Shown: piece by piece, positions 1 to 6,269 of the stretch | Layout: the number at the start of each line of letters is the position of its first letter | How positions within the stretch are numbered: the first letter of the stretch is position 1 | Assembly: GCA_035461525.1 (NCBI GenBank) | Contig: DATHVD010000070.1 | Coordinates: 1 to 15,125, forward strand | Direction: 5' to 3' | DNA: 15,125 nucleotides | Origin: JAIBJN01 sp035461525 | GTDB lineage: Bacteria > Actinomycetota > Thermoleophilia > Gaiellales > Gaiellaceae | Made by a program: the position numbers and the translations under genes | The notes under the pieces: model-generated | Database searches by the model: none | Seen by the model: only the letters and a program-made list of their open reading frames with translations | Told to the model about the DNA's origin: nothing

Positions 1-1
1 G

Positions 2-586
2 GCGCGTGAGCTGAAGCCGGAGCTCCTCGAGATGGACGGCATCTCCCGCGCCTCGGTCGAGGCGCACTACAAGCTGTACGAGGGCTACGTGGCGAAGCGG
101 AACGAGATCCTTGCGCGCCTCGGCGAGGTCGACCTCGCCGCCGGCAACCAGGTCTACTCGGAGCTCCGCGCGCTGAAGGTCGATCTCACGTTCGCGATCG
201 GCGGCGTGAAGAACCACGAGGTCTACTTCGAGCACCTCGGGGGCGGCGGCGGCGCGCCGGCAGGCGCGATCGGCGACCTGATCGCCCGGGACTTCGGCAG
301 CGCAGAGGCCTGGCGCGCGGACCTGAAGGCGACGGGCATGGCCGGGCGCGGGTGGGCGTGGACCGCGTACGACTGGGACGAGGAGCGGCTCTTCAACTAC
401 GTCGGGGACGCGCAGAACACGTTCCCGATCTGGAACGCGACGCCGCTCGTCGCGCTCGACGTCTACGAGCACGCGTACTTCCTCGACTACCAGACCGACC
501 GCGCGTCCTACATCGACGCGTTCTTCGACAACCTCGACTGGGGCGTCGTCGACGGCTGGGTCACCCGCTACGGGATCGTGGCCTGA
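2..586 (+). CDS. Fe/Mn-family superoxide dismutase, 5' end outside window
   Basis: Iron/manganese superoxide dismutase family, which converts superoxide to hydrogen peroxide and oxygen in the cytoplasm. The reading frame is open to the left edge (reads ARELKPELLEMDG), so the true start lies upstream and the ATG at 32 is probably internal. Counting from that ATG, the four expected metal ligands are visible: His12 in the EAHYKLYEGY helix, His62 in KNHEVYFEHLGG, and the Asp143/His147 pair in LALDVYEHAYFLDY. Gln128 of GDAQNT sits where the family's active-site glutamine is expected. The glycine-rich GGGGGAP after residue 69 is a loop. Sequences of this variant are usually annotated simply as superoxide dismutase; metal choice (Fe or Mn) cannot be read from the sequence. 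The stop codon overlaps the proposed start of plsY, so the two are probably co-transcribed. Confidence 0.9.
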   Translation, partial: ARELKPELLEMDGISRASVEAHYKLYEGYVAKRNEILARLGEVDLAAGNQVYSELRALKVDLTFAIGGVKNHEVYFEHLGGGGGAPAGAIGDLIARDFGSAEAWRADLKATGMAGRGWAWTAYDWDEERLFNYVGDAQNTFPIWNATPLVALDVYEHAYFLDYQTDRASYIDAFFDNLDWGVVDGWVTRYGIVA

Positions 587-1227
587 CCGACGCGCTCCTC
601 ATCGCCGCGGGGTACGTCCTCGGGAGCATGCCCTGGGGCTACTGGCTTCCGCGCCTCCTCCGCGGCGTGGACGTGCGCACCGTCGGGAGCGGGAACACGG
701 GCGCGACGAACGTCTGGCGGACCTTCGGCTTCAAGCTCGGCGTCGCGGTCGCGCTCCTCGACCTCGGCAAGGGGGCGGCCGCTGCGCTGCTCGGTCTCAG
801 CTTCGGCGGCGACCTCGTGGGCGTCCTCGCCGGGGTGGCGGCGATGGTCGGGCACTGGCGGCCGCTCTTTCTCGGCTTCGCCAGGGGCGGCAAGATAGTG
901 GCGACGACAGGCGGGGTCGCGCTCGCGCTCGCGCCGCTCGCCGCGCTCGCGGGGGCGGGGGTCTGGATCGCGGTCGTCCTCGTCACGCGGTATGCGTCCG
1001 TGGCGTCGATCGTCGCCGCGGCCTCGCTGCCCGGCTTCGCGGCGCTCTTCGGCGCCTCGTGGCCCGTCATCGCCTTCACGGCGGGCGCCGCCGCCGCGAT
1101 CGTCGTCCTCCACCGGGCGAACATCCGCCGTCTCGCCGCCGGGACGGAGAACCGCATCCCCCTCCGGCGTCCTCGCTCGGGCGGCCTCGGCGCGCCGCCC
1201 AACTCGCCGCCGCCGACGCGCGCATAG
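583..1227 (+). CDS. plsY: Acyl-phosphate:glycerol-3-phosphate acyltransferase PlsY
   Basis: Membrane enzyme that moves the acyl chain from acyl-phosphate to glycerol-3-phosphate, giving lysophosphatidate, the first step of phospholipid synthesis. About 214 residues with the expected hydrophobic segments. The three family motifs are present: GSGNTGATN (about 35-43), GHWRPLFLGFARGGK (about 90-104) and HRANIRRLAAGTENRI near the C-terminus. In the second motif the usual GGKGVAT is GGKIVATT. Start choice: similarity begins directly after the SOD stop (TDALLIAAGYVLGSMPWGYW). No ATG, GTG or TTG is in frame there; the only plausible codon is CTG at 583, overlapping the SOD stop as CTGA, the same geometry as the common GTGA/ATGA coupling. 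ATG at 628 would remove most of the first membrane helix. The last ~20 residues (Pro/Gly/Arg-rich) are an unconserved tail. Function is firm; the start codon is inferred. Confidence 0.92.
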   Translation: MTDALLIAAGYVLGSMPWGYWLPRLLRGVDVRTVGSGNTGATNVWRTFGFKLGVAVALLDLGKGAAAALLGLSFGGDLVGVLAGVAAMVGHWRPLFLGFARGGKIVATTGGVALALAPLAALAGAGVWIAVVLVTRYASVASIVAAASLPGFAALFGASWPVIAFTAGAAAAIVVLHRANIRRLAAGTENRIPLRRPRSGGLGAPPNSPPPTRA

Positions 1228-1266
1228 CTCGTTGCGGCGGATCGGCCGCGTCCTCTCCGGACACGA

Positions 1267-1447
1267 CCGGGGTCTGACCCCTGACATGTCCGCGGAGGAC
1301 ACTTTCCCCACCTCGTAGAGACACCTTTCGCGCGCCGTGCCGCCTGGCGTGTCAGCAGCCATGCGGGATCCGGCACCGATTTGGGTTTCCACAGATTCGG
1401 CGTCGAACGGCATGGCCCCTCGGGCCACGGCAGGGGTCAGACCCCGG
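1267..1447. repeat. Inverted-repeat element with GGGGTC(T/A)GACCCC ends
   Basis: The convergent gap between plsY and the GTP cyclohydrolase (1228-1488) holds no credible gene. It contains a 17-base sequence, CCGGGGTCTGACCCCTG, at 1267-1283 and its exact reverse complement at 1431-1447. Each copy is itself a near-perfect palindrome around one central base. Just inside the left copy is a hairpin with stem TGTCC (1287-1291) / GGACA (1297-1301) and loop GCGGA. It could be a bidirectional terminator, a REP/BIME-type palindromic repeat, or a small miniature element bounded by these ends. From memory, GGGGTC(T/A)GACCCC palindromes are dispersed in many GC-rich genomes, but I could not check this genome. 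Confidence 0.6.
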
Positions 1448-1488
1448 CCGGGGCCTCGCCGGACTCCTCCGCGGATCCGAGCCCGTGA

Positions 1489-2472
1489 TCAGGCGGCCGC
1501 GAGCCAGCCGGCGAGGGAGGTGTGGCGCGCGGAGTGGTCGCCGCCGGCGAGCTCGTCGCGCAGCTCGCCCGCCGTGCCGAAGCGCTCGGCGAGGACGTCG
1601 TGGTTGTGGATCGTCTCGAAGTTGACCTGCCGGGCGAGGACGAAGTCCTCGTCGCGAAGCTCGGGGTACGCGTCGAGCGCGCCTTTGACCATGAGGCGGA
1701 CGGAGTCCTCGACGAAGCGGGGCGCCAGGTGGGCGTGCTCGACGACGAAGAGCTCGTCCGGCCGCTTCAGGAGCTCGTAGATGGGCGAGCTCATCGAGCG
1801 CTCGACGAGCCCGATCAGGTCCTCGGCGTCGAGACGGAGGTCGGTGCCGAGATAGAGCGTCCCGCGCCCGCGCTGGTTGTGGGTCGCGAGCGGCACGAGC
1901 TCGAGGATCCGCCCGACGTCCGCGTCGCCGAAGCCGGCCTCGCCGAGCCGCTCCGCCGCGGCCCCGCGCACGAGGCCCTGCGCGCAGGGGCACGCGTTGA
2001 TCCCGGTCGCCTCGACGCCGACCACGCGGCGCGAGCCGGTACGGGACGCAGCCGCGAGCCCCAACAGCGTCACGAGCTCCTGAGTGCGGAGCCCGGTCAC
2101 GGGCGTCGACCGCTCGATCGGGTAGCGCGCCGCGATCCGCACCTCGGCGCGAAGCGCATCCTGGCGCTCCACGACCTGGCGCGCGACGTGCTCGGCGAGC
2201 CGCTCCACGAGCAGCATCTCCCCGATCACGAGCTCGTCGATCGCCTCCTCGAAGACCTCCGGGAAGCGCGACATGTGCACGCCCTTCTGCGCCAGGTCGA
2301 GGTCGACGAAGCAGTCGATCTCGGCCGAGACGAGCGCGTCGCGGCCGTCGTGCTGCATCCGCACGGCCTTCTGAACCCCCGTCACCCCGGCGCGGGAGAG
2401 GCCGAGCTGCACCTCCGGCACCGAAGCCTGGAGATCCGCCCCTGCCGGGCGAGCGTCTAGTCTCCGCTCCAC
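1489..2472 (-). CDS. folE2: GTP cyclohydrolase, FolE2/MptA type (COG1469)
   Basis: Metal-dependent GTP cyclohydrolase of the FolE2/MptA family, which opens GTP at the entry to pterin and tetrahydrofolate synthesis. About 327 residues. Recognised by PEVQLGLSRAGVTGVQKAV (about 19-37), KGVHMSRFPE (about 63-72, with the His expected to act at the metal site), GINACPCAQ (about 157-165, with the conserved Cys ligand/catalytic region) and ATHNQRGRGTLYLG. Archaeal-type MptA and bacterial FolE2 are hard to separate by eye; the phrase GLSRAGVTGVQK leans to the MptA branch. GTG at 2472 is chosen because the family N-terminus begins just after it and TACGTT lies 7 nt upstream, as at other leaderless starts here. 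The frame stays open far upstream on this strand, but that extension overlaps other genes and reads as high-GC noise. Divergent from the gene at 2494. Confidence 0.9.
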   Translation of the reverse strand: MERRLDARPAGADLQASVPEVQLGLSRAGVTGVQKAVRMQHDGRDALVSAEIDCFVDLDLAQKGVHMSRFPEVFEEAIDELVIGEMLLVERLAEHVARQVVERQDALRAEVRIAARYPIERSTPVTGLRTQELVTLLGLAAASRTGSRRVVGVEATGINACPCAQGLVRGAAAERLGEAGFGDADVGRILELVPLATHNQRGRGTLYLGTDLRLDAEDLIGLVERSMSSPIYELLKRPDELFVVEHAHLAPRFVEDSVRLMVKGALDAYPELRDEDFVLARQVNFETIHNHDVLAERFGTAGELRDELAGGDHSARHTSLAGWLAAA

Positions 2473-2493
2473 GAGCCGAAACGTAGCACCGAC
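2473..2493. promoter_or_regulatory. Divergent promoter region with overlapping -10 motifs
   Basis: Only 21 bases separate the two divergent starts. On the minus strand TACGTT (2480-2485) is a -10-like hexamer 7 nt before GTG 2472. On the plus strand TAGCAC (2484-2489) is a weaker -10-like hexamer 4 nt before GTG 2494. The two overlap by two bases, so simultaneous firing seems unlikely. No Shine-Dalgarno sequence is visible for either gene. Confidence 0.45.
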
Positions 2494-3078
2494 GTGACAG
2501 ACGACCAGAGATTCGCCCAGCTCGTCAGCGTGGCCTGCCACGACCTGCGCACGCCGCTCGCCACCGTGTTCGGCTTCGCGCGCACGCTCGCGCGCGAGGA
2601 CCTCGGCCCGCCCTCGAACCGGTACGTCGAGATGATCGACGCCGCGGCCGGCCAGATGGGCGACCTCCTCGACCTGCTCTCGGACGTCGTCCGCATCGAG
2701 ACGGGCCGCTACCAGCCCCACCTCGTCGAGATTGACTCGCTCGAGCTCGCGCGCTCGGCCGCCGAGCTCCTCGGCGAGGAGCGGGTGCAGGTCGACGGGG
2801 AGGGTGGGCCCGTCCGGGTCGAGCCTCGCACAGCCGCCCGCGCGCTCGCGCAGCTCTCTCGCGCGGCTGCCCGGCACGGGGGCCACGACGTGGTGACGCT
2901 GACGGTGCGCGGCGCCGAGATCGAGCTCGCGCCCGTCGGCCCGACTGCGGTCCCGGTGATCCTCGGCGAGGACCTGAGGGAGCTCGGCGCCCCCGCCTCG
3001 GCCGTCGTCCTGCGCGGGCTCGGGGCCGAGCTCGACGTCGAGGGCGAGCGCCTGCGCGTCCGCCTCAGCGCTGCTTGA
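2494..3078 (+). CDS. Histidine-kinase-like protein with H-box but degenerate or missing ATPase domain
   Basis: A 194-residue protein with a clear HisKA dimerisation/phosphoacceptor segment: SVACHDLRTPLATVFGFAR, His16 being the predicted phosphorylated residue, followed by a second helix (about 42-70, ending SDVVRIETGRY). In a normal kinase the ATP-binding domain (N, G1 and G2 boxes) would follow. The remaining ~120 residues hold only a short degenerate echo (EPRTAARALAQLSRAAARHG where the N-box helix would be, and GLGAELDVEGERLRVRL at the end), with no DxGxG and no N-box asparagine. There is no membrane helix or sensor domain. It may be a phosphotransfer protein, a partner of another kinase, or a pseudokinase; it is unlikely to autophosphorylate. 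Start is GTG. No response regulator is adjacent. Confidence 0.75.
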   Translation: MTDDQRFAQLVSVACHDLRTPLATVFGFARTLAREDLGPPSNRYVEMIDAAAGQMGDLLDLLSDVVRIETGRYQPHLVEIDSLELARSAAELLGEERVQVDGEGGPVRVEPRTAARALAQLSRAAARHGGHDVVTLTVRGAEIELAPVGPTAVPVILGEDLRELGAPASAVVLRGLGAELDVEGERLRVRLSAA

Positions 3079-3163
3079 ACGGATCGACGTAGACGTCGTC
3101 GATCTGCCACTTCGCACCGAGGCCGACCGAGCCTGACGCGTAAGCGCACGTCCACTGATCCAT
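3065..3163 (-). pseudogene. C-terminal remnant of an unidentified protein (…WQIDDVYVDPFKQR)
   Basis: A short minus-strand frame of 32 codons whose translation looks like a genuine protein tail: YASGSVGLGAKWQIDDVYVD, then PFKQR and a stop. An ATG opens it at 3163, but protein-like sequence (SHR) continues just upstream of that ATG, so this is more likely the surviving end of a longer gene than a real microprotein. Its stop lies inside the 3' end of the histidine-kinase-like gene (14-base convergent overlap). Family not recognised; the wording resembles C-termini of some secreted or surface proteins. Confidence 0.4.
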
Positions 3164-3191
3164 CCTGTGCGAGCGGGGCGAGCAGGTTCTC

Positions 3192-3317
3192 GACGACGAT
3201 CATGGGCAGTGCGAGCGGCCCGCCCGGTAGGGGCGGTCGGTCGTGATGGAGCGCTGCGCGGGCACGCAGCTCGACCCGGCGGTCGTCGCCGCGCTCGACG
3301 CCGTCGTCGGCCGCTAG
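3192..3317 (+). pseudogene. Remnant of an HD-GYP-type phosphodiesterase C-terminus
   Basis: In one frame this reads DDDHGQCERPAR, then a stop (3228-3230), then GRSVVMERCAGTQLDPAVVA and ALDAVVGR to a stop. RCAGTQLDPAVVAAL closely matches the final helix of HD-GYP cyclic-di-GMP phosphodiesterase domains (typically RCAGTQFDPxVVxAF), and CERPAR may be the broken form of the upstream DRPYR motif. The catalytic HD and GYP parts are absent and a stop interrupts the fragment, so it is dead. ATG 3246 could open a 23-residue peptide, which I do not regard as a gene. 3164-3191 shows nothing. Confidence 0.5.
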
Positions 3318-3320
3318 CCG

Positions 3321-4148
3321 CTACCTGAGCAGCCGCGAGAGCCGCCGGTCCTTGAGCACGCGGCCGCCGGTCTGGCACTGCGGGCAGTAGAAGATCGTGT
3401 GCTCCTCGAAGTCCACCTGGGCGATCGGGGCGCCGCACTGCGGGCACGGCTCGCCCAGGCGGCGGTGGATCCGGTATGCCTTCGCGTCGGAGGCCCCTGC
3501 GAGCCGCAGGGCGAGGCCCTCCGCGAGCGTCTCGCGGATCGTCGCGCCGAGGCGCGCGACCTCCTCGTCGCCGAGCTCGGTCGAGAGCGCATAGGGCGAG
3601 AGGCGGGCCCGGTGGAGGATCTCGTTCGCCCACGCGCGGCCGATGCCCGCGAGCGCGCGCTGGTCGCGGAGGAAGGCGTGCAGCCGGCGGCCCTCGCGGC
3701 GGAGGATCTCGCCGAGCTCGGCGTCCCCGAGCTCAGCGGCCTCCGGGCCCAGGTGCGCGAGCTCCGCCTCGATCTCCTCCGGCCGGTACAGGCCCACGCG
3801 GGCGCGTTTCTTCGCCCCGGCTTCGGTGAGCACGAGCGCGCCGCCGTCGGCCAGCTCGAGCCGGAACGCCGGCGCTTTCGGGGCCCTGGCCCCGGGCTCG
3901 AGGAAGCGGATGCGGCCCGCGCTCATGAGATGGACGTGGAGAACGAGATCGCCGTCGTCCGTGGGGAAGAGCAGGTGCTTGCCCCGCCGCCGTGCGCCGG
4001 CCAGCCGGCGCCCCTCGAGCGCGGCCAAGGGCGGGTCGAACGTCTTCAACGTGGCGACGTGCGCCGGCCCCGCCTTCGCCACCGGCGAGCGGACGACCGG
4101 CTCGTCGAGCCCCCGCCGCGCCGCCTCGACCTCGGGAAACTCGGGAAT
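3321..4148 (-). CDS. Fpg/Nei-family DNA glycosylase, apparent ATT start
   Basis: Base-excision-repair glycosylase/AP lyase of the MutM (Fpg)/Nei family. With the start proposed here it has 275 residues. After the initiator comes PEFPEVEAARRGLDEP: Pro2 is the nucleophile after Met removal and Glu3 the conserved acid. Lys57 (RRGKHLLF) is the usual catalytic-domain lysine. A helix-two-turn-helix region (GIGRAWANEILHRARLSPYA) follows, then a zinc finger with Cys235, Cys238, Cys255 and Cys258 (CPQC-x16-CPQC). The next initiation codon, GTG at 4082, would delete the catalytic Pro/Glu. Upstream, TGA is in frame seven codons before, and among the codons between only ATT at 4148 can plausibly start, preceded by GAGGAGG. 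The finger reads EEHTIFYC where canonical Fpg has GRxTFYC, and a basic tail (RVLKDRRLSRLLR) extends past it, so the substrate may differ from 8-oxoguanine. Confidence 0.88.
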   Translation of the reverse strand: MPEFPEVEAARRGLDEPVVRSPVAKAGPAHVATLKTFDPPLAALEGRRLAGARRRGKHLLFPTDDGDLVLHVHLMSAGRIRFLEPGARAPKAPAFRLELADGGALVLTEAGAKKRARVGLYRPEEIEAELAHLGPEAAELGDAELGEILRREGRRLHAFLRDQRALAGIGRAWANEILHRARLSPYALSTELGDEEVARLGATIRETLAEGLALRLAGASDAKAYRIHRRLGEPCPQCGAPIAQVDFEEHTIFYCPQCQTGGRVLKDRRLSRLLR

Positions 4149-4159
4149 AGTTCCTCCTC
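4148..4159. promoter_or_regulatory. Dual-use 11-base divergent control region (SD on -, -10 on +)
   Basis: Plus strand: TAGTTC (4148-4153) is a -10-like hexamer exactly 6 nt before the asparaginase GTG, the spacing seen at other leaderless starts here. Minus strand: CCTCCTC (4153-4159) reads GAGGAGG, a near-perfect Shine-Dalgarno sequence 4 nt before the ATT start of the glycosylase. A possible minus-strand -10, TACCGT (4172-4177), lies inside the asparaginase gene and would give a leader of roughly 15-17 nt carrying this SD. The same few bases therefore appear to serve both genes. Confidence 0.5.
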
Positions 4160-5146
4160 GTGGACGCCATCACGGTAGCCGTCACGCGGGGCGACCTCGT
4201 CGAGTCGACGCACGTCGCCCATGCGGCGCTGGTGCGCGACGGCGAGATCGTCCGGGCCTGGGGCGACCCGGAGCGCGTCGTCTACCTCCGCTCGGCGGCC
4301 AAGCCGTTCCAGGCGCTGCCGCTCGTTGCCCTCGGGCTCCCGGAGGAGGAGCTGGCGATCGCCTGCGCCTCGCACGAGGCGCTCCCCGAGCAGCTGGTCG
4401 TCGTGCGGGCGCTCCTCGAGCGGGCGGGCGCGGACAAGGACGAGCTCGAGTGCGGGGCCGAGCGCGGCTCCCGTCTTCGCCACAACTGCTCGGGGAAGCA
4501 CGCGGGCTTCCTTCTCCTCTCGCGTACGCGCGGCTGGGACACGGAGGGCTACCGGCTCCCGTCACATCCCGTCCAGCGGGAGATCCTCGGCCTCGTCGCC
4601 GGCGCCCTCGGCCGCGATCCGGCGGGGATCCCGACGGCGGTGGACGGCTGCGGCGTGCCCACCTACGCGCTCTCGCTGCGCGAGGCGGCCGGCCTCTTTG
4701 CCGGGCTCGTGCTCGGCCGGCCGGAGGGGGCGGGGGAGGTGGTGGCGGCGATGACCGCGCACCCGGCTCTCGTCGGCGGGCCCGACTCGGTCGACACGCT
4801 CGTCATGCGCGCGCTGCCGGGCGCGGTCGCCAAGCGGGGCGCCGAGGGCGTCCTCTGCGCGGGCCTCCCCGACGGGAGCGGCCTCGCCCTCAAGGTGGAG
4901 GACGGGTCCCACCGGGCCGTGTACGCCGCGGCGGGCCTCGTCCTCGGCCTGCCCGAGCTGGCGGAGCGCCCGCTTCGCAACAGCCGCGGGGAGCTGGTCG
5001 GGGCGGTCGTCGCGGCGGGCGTAGGAAACGATTCCTTCCCCTTTCCGGCCAGAGTTGTAGAATCCCGCGCGCATGCGCCGGAGCCGGGAGACCCGGGGGC
5101 TCTCCGGCTGCTTGACGATCCAACCTCGGACACGTTGCACGGGTAA
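4160..5146 (+). CDS. Asparaginase (type II-like family, COG4448)
   Basis: Predicted asparaginase of the family first described from rhizobial thermolabile asparaginase, hydrolysing asparagine to aspartate and ammonia. 328 residues. Family motifs: TRGDLVES (9-16), RSAAKPFQ (44-51), ACASHEA (about 68-74), HNCSGKHAG (108-116), VDGCGVPT (161-168) and RNSRGELVG (273-281). No signal peptide, so cytoplasmic. GTG at 4160 is supported by the upstream TAGTTC at 6-nt spacing. The family normally ends near RNSRGELVG plus a few residues; here the frame runs about 40 more codons (GAVVAAGVGNDS…DTLHG) through the candidate rpoD promoter. That tail looks like translated intergenic DNA, so the ancestral stop was probably lost, or the true end is masked by a frameshift or sequencing error. 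Confidence 0.87.
   Translation: MDAITVAVTRGDLVESTHVAHAALVRDGEIVRAWGDPERVVYLRSAAKPFQALPLVALGLPEEELAIACASHEALPEQLVVVRALLERAGADKDELECGAERGSRLRHNCSGKHAGFLLLSRTRGWDTEGYRLPSHPVQREILGLVAGALGRDPAGIPTAVDGCGVPTYALSLREAAGLFAGLVLGRPEGAGEVVAAMTAHPALVGGPDSVDTLVMRALPGAVAKRGAEGVLCAGLPDGSGLALKVEDGSHRAVYAAAGLVLGLPELAERPLRNSRGELVGAVVAAGVGNDSFPFPARVVESRAHAPEPGDPGALRLLDDPTSDTLHG
5058..5063 (+). promoter_or_regulatory. Candidate -10 element (TAGAAT) for rpoD
   Basis: TAGAAT matches the -10 consensus at five of six positions and is the best such hexamer upstream of rpoD; no strong -35 is visible at the right distance. It would give a leader of about 95 nt before ATG 5166. It lies inside the last codons of the asparaginase frame. 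A TTGACG at 5112-5117 resembles a -35 but lacks a convincing -10 partner. Confidence 0.4.
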
Positions 5147-5165
5147 CGAGAAAGGGCAGGTGGGG

Positions 5166-6260
5166 ATGCTCCAGGTCGACATCGCGATACCCGACGTCGA
5201 GGAGTTGCACCGGCTCGTCGCCGAGGGCCAGGACAAGGGGTTCCTCACGTACGACGAGATCGTCGCGGGCCTCGAGGAGGTCGACCTCACGAAGGAGCAG
5301 GTCGAGGAGTTCTACACCTACCTGATCGACCACGGCATCGAGCTCGTCGAGGGGATCGAGCACAAGACGCCGCCTCACGACCAGCCTTCCCTCGCCGAGG
5401 AGGCGAAGGGCCCCAAGCTCGACCTCACCGTCGAGCCGTCCCTGGACTCGCTGCGGCTCTACCTGCGCGAGATCGGCAAGGTGCCGCTGCTCACGGCCGA
5501 CCAGGAGGTCGAGCTGGCGAAGCGCATCGAGCGCGGCGACATGGGCGCGAAGACGGACATGATCGAGGCGAACCTGCGCCTCGTCGTCTCGATCGCCAAG
5601 GGCTACCTCGGCCGCGGCCTTTCCTTCCTCGACCTGATCCAGGAGGGCTCCCTCGGCCTCATCCGGGCGGTGGAGAAGTTCGACTACCGCAAGGGGTTCA
5701 AGTTCTCGACGTACGCGACCTGGTGGATCCGGCAGGCCGTGACCCGGGCGATCGCCGACAAGGCGCGCACGATCCGCATTCCCGTGCATATGGTCGAGAA
5801 GCTGAACAAGGTCGTCCACATCGAGCGCCAGCTGGTGCAGCGGCTCGGGCGCGAGCCGCGGCCCGACGAGATCGCGGAGGAGCTCGAGATGACGACCGAG
5901 GAGGTGCGGGAGATCCTGCGCATGGCGCAGCTCCCCGTCTCCCTCGAGAAGCCGATCGGCGAGGAGGAGGAGTCCGAGCTCGGCGACTTCGTCCAGGACG
6001 CCGCCGCCGAGTCGCCCTTCGACTCCGCCTCGCTGAACCTGAGGCGCGACGACATCGACCGCGCGCTCGAGTCGCTCCCCGAGCGCGAGCGCAAGGTGAT
6101 CGAGCTCCGCTTCGGCCTCGGCGGCGAGCCGCCGCGGACGCTGGAGGAGGTCGGTCGCGCGTTCGGGGTGACGCGAGAGCGCATCCGCCAGATCGAGAAC
6201 AACACCCTCAAGAAGCTCGAGTCGCTCCCGGAGGCCCAGTGCCTCCAGGACTGCGTCTAG
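5166..6260 (+). CDS. rpoD: Primary RNA polymerase sigma factor RpoD (SigA, sigma-70 group 1)
   Basis: Housekeeping sigma factor that directs RNA polymerase to -10/-35 promoters. 364 residues. Region 1.1 is about 7-65 (IPDVEELHRLVAEGQDKG, EFYTYLIDHGIELVEG), region 1.2 about 91-123, region 2 about 130-205 including NLRLVVSIAKGY and the -10 recognition/melting block KFSTYATWWIRQAVTRAIAD, region 3 about 213-290, and region 4 about 297-355 with helix-turn-helix TLEEVGRAFGVTRERIRQIE. Start: ATG 5166 is preceded by AAAGGG (5151-5156) and AGGTGG (5158-5163), one of the few clear ribosome-binding stretches in the window, and the conserved protein begins right after it. ATG 5073, 9 nt after the TAGAAT, would add 31 unconserved residues and is an alternative. 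The acidic linker GEEEESELGD is typical. It ends SLPEAQCLQDCV, with two cysteines. Confidence 0.97.
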   Translation: MLQVDIAIPDVEELHRLVAEGQDKGFLTYDEIVAGLEEVDLTKEQVEEFYTYLIDHGIELVEGIEHKTPPHDQPSLAEEAKGPKLDLTVEPSLDSLRLYLREIGKVPLLTADQEVELAKRIERGDMGAKTDMIEANLRLVVSIAKGYLGRGLSFLDLIQEGSLGLIRAVEKFDYRKGFKFSTYATWWIRQAVTRAIADKARTIRIPVHMVEKLNKVVHIERQLVQRLGREPRPDEIAEELEMTTEEVREILRMAQLPVSLEKPIGEEEESELGDFVQDAAAESPFDSASLNLRRDDIDRALESLPERERKVIELRFGLGGEPPRTLEEVGRAFGVTRERIRQIENNTLKKLESLPEAQCLQDCV

Positions 6261-6269
6261 CCGCGAGGA

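Noticed and set aside
3246..3317. 23-codon plus-strand ATG frame as a microprotein
   Set aside because: Its sequence is the end of an HD-GYP-type domain and continues upstream through an in-frame stop, so it is a remnant.
2473..3633. Long minus-strand extension of the GTP cyclohydrolase frame to 714 residues
   Set aside because: The extension is Arg/Ala/Gly-rich, lies antisense to the histidine-kinase-like gene, and family homology begins only after 2472.
3321..4082. GTG 4082 as the start of the DNA glycosylase
   Set aside because: It would remove the N-terminal catalytic Pro-Glu, which is present in frame just upstream behind a strong SD.
5112..5140. TTGACG…TTGCAC as the main rpoD promoter
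   Set aside because: The -35 half is good but the hexamer at 17-bp spacing matches the -10 consensus poorly; TAGAAT upstream is stronger.
4890..5819. 309-codon minus-strand frame opposite rpoD
   Set aside because: Antisense shadow with Leu/Asp/Val-rich repetitive composition and no recognisable family.
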